Of a DNA stretch of 64,000 bases, positions 19,911 to 27,866 are shown piece by piece. The notes beneath the pieces are model-generated. The model saw only the letters and a list, made by a program, of their open reading frames with translations, did no database searches and had not been told where the DNA came from. This DNA is from Pseudomonas sp. PDNC002 (GTDB lineage Bacteria; Pseudomonadota; Gammaproteobacteria; Pseudomonadales; Pseudomonadaceae): the NCBI RefSeq assembly GCF_016919445.1, contig NZ_CP070356.1, positions 1,954,001-2,018,000 of the forward strand, in the 5' to 3' direction. Position 1 is the stretch's first letter. Each line of letters opens with the position of its first letter. Position numbers and translations under genes: made by a program.

Positions 19911-21058
19911 GTCAGGTCCTGCGTGGCAAGACCGCCATCGTCGGCATCGGCAGCGCCGGTATCGGCGAAGCCCACGGCTATAGCGCCATGGAATTGCTCG
20001 GCCAGGCCTCGATGAAAGCCATCGCCGATGCCGGGCTGAAGCTTTCGGACATCGACGCGGTGTTCTCGGCCACCAGCTCCCATGCCTTCCCGACCCTCTC
20101 GGTCTGCGAGTACCTGGGCATCAAACCGAAATTCGTCGACGGCACCAACGTCGGCGGCTCCAGCTTCGAGCTCCATCTTCTGCAGGCAACCCTGGCCCTG
20201 GAGGCCGGCCTGTGTGACGCGGCGCTGATCTGCTATGGCTCCAACCAGCGCACCGCTGGCGGCAAGCTGGTGTCGATGAGCGAGCCGCAGTGGCACGAAA
20301 CGCCCTACCAGCCGCGCCACCCGATCACTGCTTATGCGCTGGCTGCCAGTCGGCATATGCATCAATACGGCACCACCCGCGAGCACCTGGCCGAAGTGGC
20401 CGTCGCCGCGCGGGGCTGGGCCAACCTCAATCCCGAGGCCTTCGCCCGTGGCCCGCTGAGCATCGATGACGTGCTCGCCGCACGGATGGTCAGCGACCCG
20501 CTGAGCAAGGCCGACTGCTGCCTGGTCACCGACGGCGGTGGTGCCTGTGTGATGGTGCGCGCCGAGCGTGCGCGGGACCTGCCCAAGGCGCCGATCTACT
20601 TCCTCGGCGCGGCCGGCGCGCAGTGGCACCGCTCCATCGTTGCCATGCCCGACCTCACCGTCACTGCCGCTTCCGAGAGCGGTCCACGCGCCATGCAGAT
20701 GGCCGGCGTGAAGCACTCGGATATCGACCTGGTGATGGTCTACGACGCCTTCACCATCAATACGATCCTGTTCCTCGAAGACCTCGGCTTCTGCCCGAAG
20801 GGCGAGGGCGGCCGCTTCGTCCAGGGCGGGCGCATCGCCCCCGGCGGTGAGCTGGCGGTGAACACCAACGGCGGTGGGCTGTCCTGTGTGCATCCGGGCA
20901 TGTACGGCATGTTCCTGATCATCGAGGCGGTTACCCAGCTGCGCCGACAGGCCGGTGAGCGCCAGTTGAAGAAGGCCGATATCGCCTTGCTGCACGGCAA
21001 CGGCGGCACGCTGTCCAGCCAGGTCACCGCGCTGCTCGGCACCCAGAACGTGCTCTGA
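19907..21058 (+). CDS. Thiolase-fold protein lacking both thiolase cysteines (possible aldolase)
   Basis: A 383-residue protein of the SCPx/lipid-transfer branch of the thiolase superfamily. The position of the acylated nucleophile reads N-V-G-G-S-S (Val82 in place of Cys). The second catalytic motif CxGGG reads H-G-N-G-G (363-367). The histidine of the GHP motif is kept (His329 in S-C-V-H-P-G). A true thiolase needs both cysteines, so thiolytic activity is unlikely. Ltp2-type retro-aldolases of steroid side-chain degradation share this loss and also pair with a DUF35 subunit, so aldol cleavage of a beta-hydroxyacyl-CoA is a reasonable inference. V-Y-D-A-F-T (278-283) resembles the Y-D-x-F-T region of that group. 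It is translationally coupled to the DUF35 gene. Confidence 0.85.
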   Translation: MSQVLRGKTAIVGIGSAGIGEAHGYSAMELLGQASMKAIADAGLKLSDIDAVFSATSSHAFPTLSVCEYLGIKPKFVDGTNVGGSSFELHLLQATLALEAGLCDAALICYGSNQRTAGGKLVSMSEPQWHETPYQPRHPITAYALAASRHMHQYGTTREHLAEVAVAARGWANLNPEAFARGPLSIDDVLAARMVSDPLSKADCCLVTDGGGACVMVRAERARDLPKAPIYFLGAAGAQWHRSIVAMPDLTVTAASESGPRAMQMAGVKHSDIDLVMVYDAFTINTILFLEDLGFCPKGEGGRFVQGGRIAPGGELAVNTNGGGLSCVHPGMYGMFLIIEAVTQLRRQAGERQLKKADIALLHGNGGTLSSQVTALLGTQNVL

Positions 21059-21170
21059 GATTTGGGTTCGTCGCTCCCGGTGGCCGTTGCAGACGGCCCG
21101 CCGTGGACGCACTCGCCCTCGCGCCGGCACACGAACGGCCGGCACCCGCTACTTGTTCAGGTGGAACGTC

Positions 21171-23306
21171 ATGTCAGTGAGTCACTTGCAACACACAGGC
21201 TTCGCCAGTCTCACCCCGCTGATCCAGCCGCGCTCGGTCGCCGTGGTCGGCGCCTCCAGCGACCCGCACCGCATCGGTGGCCGCCCCATCGCCTACATGC
21301 TGCGCAACGGCTTCACCGGCCGCATCCTGCCGGTGAACCCCAATCGCACCGAGATCCAGGGCCTGCCGGCCTATGCCAGTGTCGACGCGCTGCCCGAGGC
21401 GCCGGACGTGGCGATCATCGCGGTGCCGGCACCGCAGGTGCTGGAAACCGTCCAGGCGCTGGGCCGCAAGGGCGCGCGCAGCGCCATCGTGTTCTCCTCG
21501 GGCTTCAGCGAAGTCGGCGAGGAAGGCGTGGCCATGCAGGACGCCATCGTCGAAGCCGCCCGCGCGGCGAACATGCGCCTGCTGGGGCCGAACGCCCTGG
21601 GCGTGTTCAACGCCAACCTGGGCTACTACGCCTTCTTCTCCACCAGCCTGGAGCGCGGCATCCCGCTGGCCGGGCGCGTCGGCATCGCCACCCAATCCGG
21701 CGCCTACGGCGCGCACCTGCTGGGTCTGTCGCGGCAGCGCGGGCTGGGTACACCGATCTGCGTCGCCACCGGCAACGAGGCCGACGTCACCCTGGGCGAT
21801 GCCATCGGCTGGCTGGTGGAATCGCCGGAGGTCGACGTGGTGATGGCCTACGCCGAATCCATCCGCAACGTCGACAGCTTCCTCGCCGCGCTCGAAGCGG
21901 CCCATCGCGCCGGCAAGCCGGTGATCCTGCACAAGGTCGGGCGCAGCGAGCTGGGCGGCCGTGCGGCCATGTCGCACACCGCCTCCCTGGCCGGCGACGA
22001 CAAGGTGCTCGACGCGGTTCTGGCCGACTACGCGGTGGTCCGCGCGCGCACCACCGAAGAGCTGGTGGACATCGCCTACCTCGCCACGCAGCGCATCTAC
22101 CCGGTGAACAACAGCCTAGGAATGATCACCGTCAGCGGTGGCGCCGGGATCATCGTCAGCGACGCCGCCGAGGACGTCGGCCTGCCCATGCCGCCGATGC
22201 CGGAAGCGGCCCAGGCACGCCTGAAGCAGCGCCTGCACTATGCCTCGCCGCTGAACCCGGTGGACTGCACGGCCCAGGCGCTCAACGACCTGAGCCTGGT
22301 GCACGATTTCACCGAGTCCATGGTGGTGGACGGCGGCTATCGCTCGCTGATCGCCTTCTTCACCCAGGCCGGTACTGCTGCCTCCATCGGCCCGCGCCTG
22401 GCCGAGCAGTTCGCGCGGATCAAGGTCGATCACCCGGACCGCCTGTTCGTGGTCTCGGTGATGGGCGAGGGCGAGGAGCTGGCGCCGTACCAGAAGGCCG
22501 GCTTCGCCCTGTTCGAAGACCCGACCCGCGCCGTGCGCGCCATCCAGGCCATGGGCCAGTTGGGCGAAGCATTCGCCCGGCCGCTGCGCAGGATTCCTGT
22601 GCCCGGCGGCGTCGAGCTGCCGCCCAGCACGCCCGGTGAGGCTGAGGCCAAGCAATTGCTGGCGCGCGCCGGCATCGAATCGGCGCCCGAACGTGTGCTG
22701 AAAAGCGCTGCGGAAGCTGCCGCATTCGCCGAACAGATCGGCTTCCCGGTGGTGTTGAAAATCGCCTCGGCGGACATTCTGCATAAGTCGGAAATCGGCG
22801 GCGTGTTGCTCAACGTCGGCAGCGCCCAGGCCGTGCGCGACGGCTACGCATTGCTGCTCGAACGCGCTGCCGAACATGCGCCGAACGCTCGCCTCGACGG
22901 CGTGCTGGTGGCTCGTCAGCTGCAGGGCGGCGTCGAGTGCTTCATGGGCATCCAGCGTGACGCGCAGTTCGGTCCGGTAGCGGTGTTCGGCCTTGGCGGC
23001 ATCTTCGTCGAGGTGCTCAAGGACGTGGTGTTCCGTCGCTGCCCGTTCGGCGTCGATGAGGCCGAGCAGATGATCCGCAGCATCAAGGGCGCGCCGCTGC
23101 TGCTGGGCGCCCGTGGTCGTCCGGTGACCGATATCAAGGCCCTGTCGCGCGTGCTGGCGCAACTCTCGCAGTTCGCTGCGGAGGCCGGCCCGCGCCTGCG
23201 TTCGGTGGACCTCAACCCGGTCTTCGCCATGCCCGAAGGGCAGGGCGCCTGGGCCGCCGACGCGGTGCTGGAAGTGGAGGAGGTGGCCCATGGCGCTGAA
23301 TCCTGA
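21171..23306 (+). CDS. ADP-forming-type acyl-CoA ligase (CoA-binding plus ATP-grasp)
   Basis: A 711-residue single-chain homologue of ADP-forming acetate-CoA ligase. The N-terminal CoA-binding domain (R-S-V-A-V-V-G-A-S, 21-29) is followed by the succinyl-CoA-ligase-like domains, including the conserved S-H-T-A-S-L-A-G stretch with His269, the expected phosphohistidine region. A C-terminal ATP-grasp domain (about 490-705; A-D-I-L-H-K-S-E-I-G-G-V) closes the protein. It probably activates the substrate acid to its CoA ester. The start at 21171 (MSVSHLQHTG) is preceded by AGGTGG. The 112-base gap before it shows no gene. Its end overlaps the MaoC gene by 17 bases. Confidence 0.88.
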   Translation: MSVSHLQHTGFASLTPLIQPRSVAVVGASSDPHRIGGRPIAYMLRNGFTGRILPVNPNRTEIQGLPAYASVDALPEAPDVAIIAVPAPQVLETVQALGRKGARSAIVFSSGFSEVGEEGVAMQDAIVEAARAANMRLLGPNALGVFNANLGYYAFFSTSLERGIPLAGRVGIATQSGAYGAHLLGLSRQRGLGTPICVATGNEADVTLGDAIGWLVESPEVDVVMAYAESIRNVDSFLAALEAAHRAGKPVILHKVGRSELGGRAAMSHTASLAGDDKVLDAVLADYAVVRARTTEELVDIAYLATQRIYPVNNSLGMITVSGGAGIIVSDAAEDVGLPMPPMPEAAQARLKQRLHYASPLNPVDCTAQALNDLSLVHDFTESMVVDGGYRSLIAFFTQAGTAASIGPRLAEQFARIKVDHPDRLFVVSVMGEGEELAPYQKAGFALFEDPTRAVRAIQAMGQLGEAFARPLRRIPVPGGVELPPSTPGEAEAKQLLARAGIESAPERVLKSAAEAAAFAEQIGFPVVLKIASADILHKSEIGGVLLNVGSAQAVRDGYALLLERAAEHAPNARLDGVLVARQLQGGVECFMGIQRDAQFGPVAVFGLGGIFVEVLKDVVFRRCPFGVDEAEQMIRSIKGAPLLLGARGRPVTDIKALSRVLAQLSQFAAEAGPRLRSVDLNPVFAMPEGQGAWAADAVLEVEEVAHGAES

Positions 23307-24171
23307 GCATCTGCTGAACTACCCGATCCCGGAAGTACGCCAGCGCTTCAGCCGCCATGACAGCGCCTTCTATGCGCTGTCGGTCGGGCTCGGCGCGGAC
23401 CCGATGGACGAGCACCAGCTGACCTTCGTCGACGCCAACCGCGATCTCCAGGCGCTGCCCTGCATGGCGGTGGTGCTGGGTCATCCCGGCTTCTGGCTGG
23501 GCAATCCGGACACCGGCGTCGATGCCCTGCGCCTGGTCCACGGCGAGCAGAGCATCGAATGGCTCAAGCCGCTGCCGGTGGAAGGCGAAGTGATCGGCCG
23601 CACCCGCGTCACCGGGCTGGTCGACAAGGGCGCCGGCAAGGGCGCGCTGCTCTATAGCGAGAAGGTCGTCAGCGATGCGCAAAGCGGTGAGGTGCTGGCG
23701 ATTGCCCGCGGCACCACCTTCCTGCGCGGCGATGGCGGTTTCGGCGGCGACAGCCAGTCGCTGAGCCAGCCGCACCGTCTGCCCGAGCAGGCGCCGGACC
23801 TGGTCATCGACCTGCCGACTCGCCCCGAGCAGGCGCTGCACTACCGCCTGAACGGCGACGACAACCCGATCCATGCCAGCCCTGCGGCGGCCGCTCGTGG
23901 TGGCTTCCCGCGGCCGATCCTGCATGGCCTGTGCACCCTCGGCGTGGCCTTCCACGCGCTGCTGCGCGGCTTCGCCGACTACCGCGCGGAGCGTTTCGCC
24001 CACTTGCAGGTGCGCTTCTCCGCACCGGTGTTTCCCGGCGAAACCCTGCGTACCGAAATCTGGAATGACGGCTCCTTCCGCACCCGCGTCGTCGAGCGCG
24101 ACGTGGTGGTGCTGGACAACGGCCGCGTGCGCCTGACCCCGGAGATGGGAGAACACGCCGGGCGGGCATAG
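23290..24171 (+). CDS. MaoC-family (R)-specific enoyl-CoA hydratase, double hot-dog
   Basis: A 293-residue protein with two hot-dog domains, the arrangement of hydratase 2. The catalytic segment in the second domain reads Y-R-L-N-G-D-D-N-P-I-H-A-S-P (about residues 188-201), with the Asp/Asn-His pair of hydratase-2 enzymes, followed by F-P-R-P-I-L-H-G-L. It adds water to a trans-2-enoyl-CoA to give the (R)-3-hydroxyacyl-CoA, which suits the SDR encoded at 29061. It overlaps the ligase gene by 17 bases. Confidence 0.9.
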   Translation: MALNPEHLLNYPIPEVRQRFSRHDSAFYALSVGLGADPMDEHQLTFVDANRDLQALPCMAVVLGHPGFWLGNPDTGVDALRLVHGEQSIEWLKPLPVEGEVIGRTRVTGLVDKGAGKGALLYSEKVVSDAQSGEVLAIARGTTFLRGDGGFGGDSQSLSQPHRLPEQAPDLVIDLPTRPEQALHYRLNGDDNPIHASPAAAARGGFPRPILHGLCTLGVAFHALLRGFADYRAERFAHLQVRFSAPVFPGETLRTEIWNDGSFRTRVVERDVVVLDNGRVRLTPEMGEHAGRA

Positions 24172-24210
24172 CGCGACGACGACCTCAACCAACCTGCGAG
24201 AACAACAACA

Positions 24211-25581
24211 ATGAACGCACCCGACAGCTTGGCCCAGAGCACCGCGATACCGCGGCGGACCCTGGTGATCGCTTTCCTCTTCTGCTTCCTGGGTCTGCTC
24301 GCCGATGGCGCGGACCTGATGTTCCTCGCCTACAGCCTGAACAGCCTGAAGGCGGAATTCGGTCTCTCCAACTTCGAGGCCGGTTCGCTGGGCAGCGTCA
24401 CCCTGGCCGGCATGGCCATCGGCGGTATCTACGGCGGCTGGGCGTGCGACCGCTTCGGTCGGGTGCGGGTGGTGACCTGGACCATCCTGGTGTTCTCCCT
24501 GGGCACCGCGCTGCTCGGGCTGGCGCACAACTTCTGGGCCTTCGCGCTGATCCGCTTCGTCTCCTCGCTGGGGCTGGGCTCGCTGTTCGTGGCCTGCAAC
24601 ATCCTGATGTCGGAGTTCGTCACCGCGAAGTACCGCACCACCATCCTGGCAACCATGCAGGCCGGCTGGACCGTGGGCTACCTGGTGGCGACCGTCCTCG
24701 CCGGGCTGATCATCCCCGACTACGGCTGGCGCGCGCTGTTCTTCACCGCCATTGGCGCGGCGCTGATCTGCCTGGCGCTGCGGCCCTGGGTGCCGGAGTC
24801 GCCGTCCTGGCTGGCGGCCCGCGCGCAACGGGTGCAGCAGGCCGACAGCGGACGCCGGCAAGCAGTCGCCAGCGGCGGCATGCGCCAACTGCTGGTCGAT
24901 CCGTCCACGCGACGCATGTTCGTGCTGTGGAGCCTGACCTCGTGCTTCCTGCTGTTCGGCTACTACGGCACCAACAACTGGATGCCCTCGTACCTGGAAA
25001 GCGAGCTGGGCATGAACTTCAAGTCCATGACCGGCTACATGGTCGGCACCTACACCGCGATGATCCTCGGCAAGGTGCTCGCCGGGATCGCCTCGGACCG
25101 CTTCGGTCGCCGCGCCACCTTCGCCGCTGGCGCCATCGGCACCGCGATCTTCATGCCGGTGATCGTGTTCTGGCACACCCCGGACAACATCGTCTGGATC
25201 CTCGCGCTGTTCGGCTTCATCTACGGCGTACCGGTGGGCGTGCTGGCCACCTACATGACCGAGAGCTTCTCCACCCAGGTGCGCGGCGCCGCCGTCGGCA
25301 CGTCCTACAACCTTGGCCGCATCGGCGCGGCGGTGGCTCCGGCGGCCATCGGCCTGCTGGCTTCGCACGTGTCCATCGGTGCGGGCTTCCTGGTGATGGG
25401 CATCACCTATGTGATCACCGGCCTGATCCCGGCGCTGATGATCCCCAACCGCCTGTATGACCCAAACCGCGAAGCGCGCACAGCGCAGCCCAGCGCACCC
25501 GCACCCGCACCCGCGCATGCGCCGGCGCACAGCGCAGCCCGCCCACTGGGCCAACCCGTTACGGAGGAAAGCCTGCGATGA
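24211..25581 (+). CDS. MFS transporter, aromatic-acid:H+ symporter type
   Basis: A 456-residue inner-membrane carrier with twelve predicted membrane segments. The two MFS loop signatures are C-D-R-F-G-R-V-R (after helix 2) and S-D-R-F-G-R-R-A (after helix 8). An acidic residue in the first helix (L-A-D-G-A-D-L) resembles the D-G-x-D motif of the AAHS family (PcaK, BenK). It is therefore a likely proton-coupled importer of the organic acid used by this operon. The C-terminal 40 residues are an unusual Ala/Pro/His-rich tail (P-A-P-A-P-A-H-A-P-A-H). Its end overlaps the thioesterase gene by 4 bases. Confidence 0.88.
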   Translation: MNAPDSLAQSTAIPRRTLVIAFLFCFLGLLADGADLMFLAYSLNSLKAEFGLSNFEAGSLGSVTLAGMAIGGIYGGWACDRFGRVRVVTWTILVFSLGTALLGLAHNFWAFALIRFVSSLGLGSLFVACNILMSEFVTAKYRTTILATMQAGWTVGYLVATVLAGLIIPDYGWRALFFTAIGAALICLALRPWVPESPSWLAARAQRVQQADSGRRQAVASGGMRQLLVDPSTRRMFVLWSLTSCFLLFGYYGTNNWMPSYLESELGMNFKSMTGYMVGTYTAMILGKVLAGIASDRFGRRATFAAGAIGTAIFMPVIVFWHTPDNIVWILALFGFIYGVPVGVLATYMTESFSTQVRGAAVGTSYNLGRIGAAVAPAAIGLLASHVSIGAGFLVMGITYVITGLIPALMIPNRLYDPNREARTAQPSAPAPAPAHAPAHSAARPLGQPVTEESLR

Positions 25582-26024
25582 CCGATCTCTCCCGCGCCGC
25601 CAATGCACCGGGACCGGACATGTTCCCCCGCGATCGATACACCTTCCAGGAGTTCCTAGGCCTGGAGCGCTGGGTCGATGGCGAGGTGGTGCGGGTACGC
25701 CTGCGCCACCGCCCGGAGCTGATGAACTACATCGACAGCTTCCACGGCGGCGTGCTGATGAGCGTGCTCGATGCCGCCATGGCCGGCGCGATCCGCGCGC
25801 AGATGCCGGGTTGCTCGATGGTCACCATCGACATGGCCACCCACTTCATGGGCAGCACCCGCGGCGAGATCAACGCCGTCGGCCGGGTGCTCAAGCGCAC
25901 TCGCACGCTGTGCTTCTGCGCGGCGGAAATCTTCGATGAGGCCGGCGAGCTGATCGCCAGCGCCACCGGCAGTTTCAAGTACCGGCCCGCGGCGGCCGGA
26001 GCTGTTCAACCGACACGGGAATGA
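25578..26024 (+). CDS. PaaI-family hot-dog thioesterase
   Basis: A 148-residue single hot-dog protein. The PaaI/4HBT motif H-G-G-V-L-M-S-V-L-D (about residues 56-65) contains the helix-start HGG and the catalytic acidic residue. It probably hydrolyses stalled or misactivated acyl-CoAs and so recycles CoA for the pathway. It overlaps the MFS gene (ATGA) and ends 4 bases before the first acyl-CoA dehydrogenase. Confidence 0.88.
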   Translation: MTDLSRAANAPGPDMFPRDRYTFQEFLGLERWVDGEVVRVRLRHRPELMNYIDSFHGGVLMSVLDAAMAGAIRAQMPGCSMVTIDMATHFMGSTRGEINAVGRVLKRTRTLCFCAAEIFDEAGELIASATGSFKYRPAAAGAVQPTRE

Positions 26025-26028
26025 TGAA

Positions 26029-27087
26029 ATGACCGACCACACCGCGATGGCCGAGGAGCGCGAAGAGCGCCTGCGGCTGATCCGTGACAGCGCCGCCTCC
26101 CTGGTCCCGCGCGGCGGCGACCTGGGACGGGTGCGCCGCCTGCGCTTCCAGTCGACGGGCGTGGACCGCGACGCCTGGGGCGAAGTCTGCGCCATGGGCT
26201 GGCCGGGCCTGCGCCTGGCGGAAGAACTGGGCGGCAGCGGACTGGGCATGGCCGAGTACGCGGCGCTGCTGGAAGAGCTTGGACGTGGCCTGCTGCCTGA
26301 GCCGCTGATCGAGGCAAGTCTGGTCGCTCCGTTGCTGCCTGCGGACGAGCGCGATGCACTGTTGGCTGGCGAACGACTGATCTTGCCCGCCGGTATCGGC
26401 TATGAAGCGAGTGCCGCGTTGCCGGTGCTGCGCGATGGCCAGCTGCGCGGCGAGATCGCCCACGTGGCGCTCGGTGCGGCCGCCGATGCCTGGCTGGTCG
26501 CCTGCGATAGTGGTTTCGCTCTCGTGCAACGTAATGCCGAAGGGCTCAGCCTGTATCAGGAACCCACCCAGGACGGCGGCCACCTGGCGCGCCTGCGCTT
26601 CGACGGCACGCCGGCGCAACGCGTCGAGTCCACGCCCGCAGCCCTCGATGAAGCGGCGCTGGCCTGCTCGGCCTATCTGGTCGGGCTGATGGATGCGGCC
26701 TTCGCGCAGACCCGCGACTACCTCGGCGTGCGCCGGCAGTTTGGCCGTGAGATCGGCAGCTTCCAGTCGCTGCAGCACCGCATGGTCGACCTCAAGCTGC
26801 AGATCGAACTGGCCCGCGCCATCGTCGGCGAAGCGGCCGCCGCGCTGGACGACGGTGCGCCGACCGCCCAGGTACAGCGCCTGGTGTCCTCCGCCAAGGT
26901 TCGCGCGGCTGAGGCCGCGATGCTGGTCACCCGCCAGGCGATCCAGCTGCACGGCGGCATCGGCTACACCGACGAAGCCGACATCGGCCTGTTCCTGCGC
27001 CGCGCCATGGTGCTGCTCAACAGCCAGGGCTCGCTGGCCTTCCACCGGGCGCGCTACATCGCCCTGCTGCATGCGGAGGTGGCGTGA
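26029..27087 (+). CDS. Acyl-CoA dehydrogenase, short and probably non-catalytic subunit
   Basis: A 352-residue flavoprotein-family member, shorter than usual. The C-terminal FAD-binding half is clear (R-R-Q-F-G-R-E-I-G-S-F-Q-S-L-Q-H and Q-L-H-G-G-I-G-Y-T). The middle beta domain is short and divergent. The usual catalytic YEG site reads L-N-S-Q-G-S, and no glutamate sits at the alternative isovaleryl-CoA-dehydrogenase position. It may therefore pair with the 381-residue dehydrogenase at 27867, as in alpha2beta2 steroid acyl-CoA dehydrogenases in which one subunit lacks the base. Its stop overlaps the start of the hydratase gene (TGATG). Confidence 0.85.
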   Translation: MTDHTAMAEEREERLRLIRDSAASLVPRGGDLGRVRRLRFQSTGVDRDAWGEVCAMGWPGLRLAEELGGSGLGMAEYAALLEELGRGLLPEPLIEASLVAPLLPADERDALLAGERLILPAGIGYEASAALPVLRDGQLRGEIAHVALGAAADAWLVACDSGFALVQRNAEGLSLYQEPTQDGGHLARLRFDGTPAQRVESTPAALDEAALACSAYLVGLMDAAFAQTRDYLGVRRQFGREIGSFQSLQHRMVDLKLQIELARAIVGEAAAALDDGAPTAQVQRLVSSAKVRAAEAAMLVTRQAIQLHGGIGYTDEADIGLFLRRAMVLLNSQGSLAFHRARYIALLHAEVA

Positions 27088-27851
27088 TGAGCGAGATGCT
27101 GTTGCAGGAAACCCACGGCTCGGTGCGCCTGCTGCGCTTCAACAATCCGGCGCGGCGCAACGCGCTGTCTCCCGCACTGCGTGCCGAGCTGCTCGACGCG
27201 CTGCGTGAAGCGGACGCCGATCCCGTCGTGCGCAGCGTGGTGCTCACCGGTTCGGCGGAAGTCTTCAGTGCCGGTGGCGATTTGAGCGACATGCACGTCA
27301 CCGACCTCAACGCCGGCCGCGTGCGCATGCAGAAGAACGCCGATCTGGTCCGCCAGATGTTGCGCATGGGCAAGCCCATCATCGCCGCCATCGAAGGCTG
27401 GGCGGTGGGCGCCGGGCTGTCCGTGGCGCTGGCCTGCGACAGCCTGGTTTGCGGCGGCACGGCGCGCTTTGCCGCCGGATTCGGCAAGGTTGGCTTGATC
27501 GCCGATCTCGGTCAGCTGCACACCTTGCCGGCGCGCATCGGCAACGGTCGGGCGCGGCAAGTGCTGATGTTCGGCCAGGTGATCGAGGCCGAGGAAGCGC
27601 TGCGTATCGGTCTGGTGGACCAGCTCTGCGCGCCGGGTGCCGCGCTGGATGCCGCGTTGGCATTGGCCGCGAAGGTTGAACAACAGGCGCCGCTCGCGCT
27701 GTCGCTGACCAAGGCGCTGCTGGCCGATGGCCTGGAACTGCTGCTCGAACGCGAAGGCGATTTCCAGAGCCAGCTGTTCCTCAGTGCCGACCACGCCGAA
27801 GGCAAAGCGGCCTTCCTCGACAAGCGTTCGCCCTCTTTCAAAGGCCACTGA
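27087..27851 (+). CDS. Enoyl-CoA hydratase/isomerase (crotonase) family
   Basis: A 254-residue crotonase-fold protein. The first oxyanion-hole segment reads F-S-A-G-G-D-L-S-D-M and the second V-G-A-G-L-S-V-A-L-A-C-D. The usual catalytic glutamates of enoyl-CoA hydratase are not clearly placed (A-A-G-F-G-K-V-G-L-I-A-D), so it could be an isomerase or hydrolase-type crotonase. ATG at 27087 overlaps the preceding stop by one base; GTG at 27084 is possible. A second hydratase in an operon that already has a MaoC enzyme suggests a distinct step. Confidence 0.88.
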   Translation: MSEMLLQETHGSVRLLRFNNPARRNALSPALRAELLDALREADADPVVRSVVLTGSAEVFSAGGDLSDMHVTDLNAGRVRMQKNADLVRQMLRMGKPIIAAIEGWAVGAGLSVALACDSLVCGGTARFAAGFGKVGLIADLGQLHTLPARIGNGRARQVLMFGQVIEAEEALRIGLVDQLCAPGAALDAALALAAKVEQQAPLALSLTKALLADGLELLLEREGDFQSQLFLSADHAEGKAAFLDKRSPSFKGH

Positions 27852-27866
27852 GCCGAGGACATAGAC

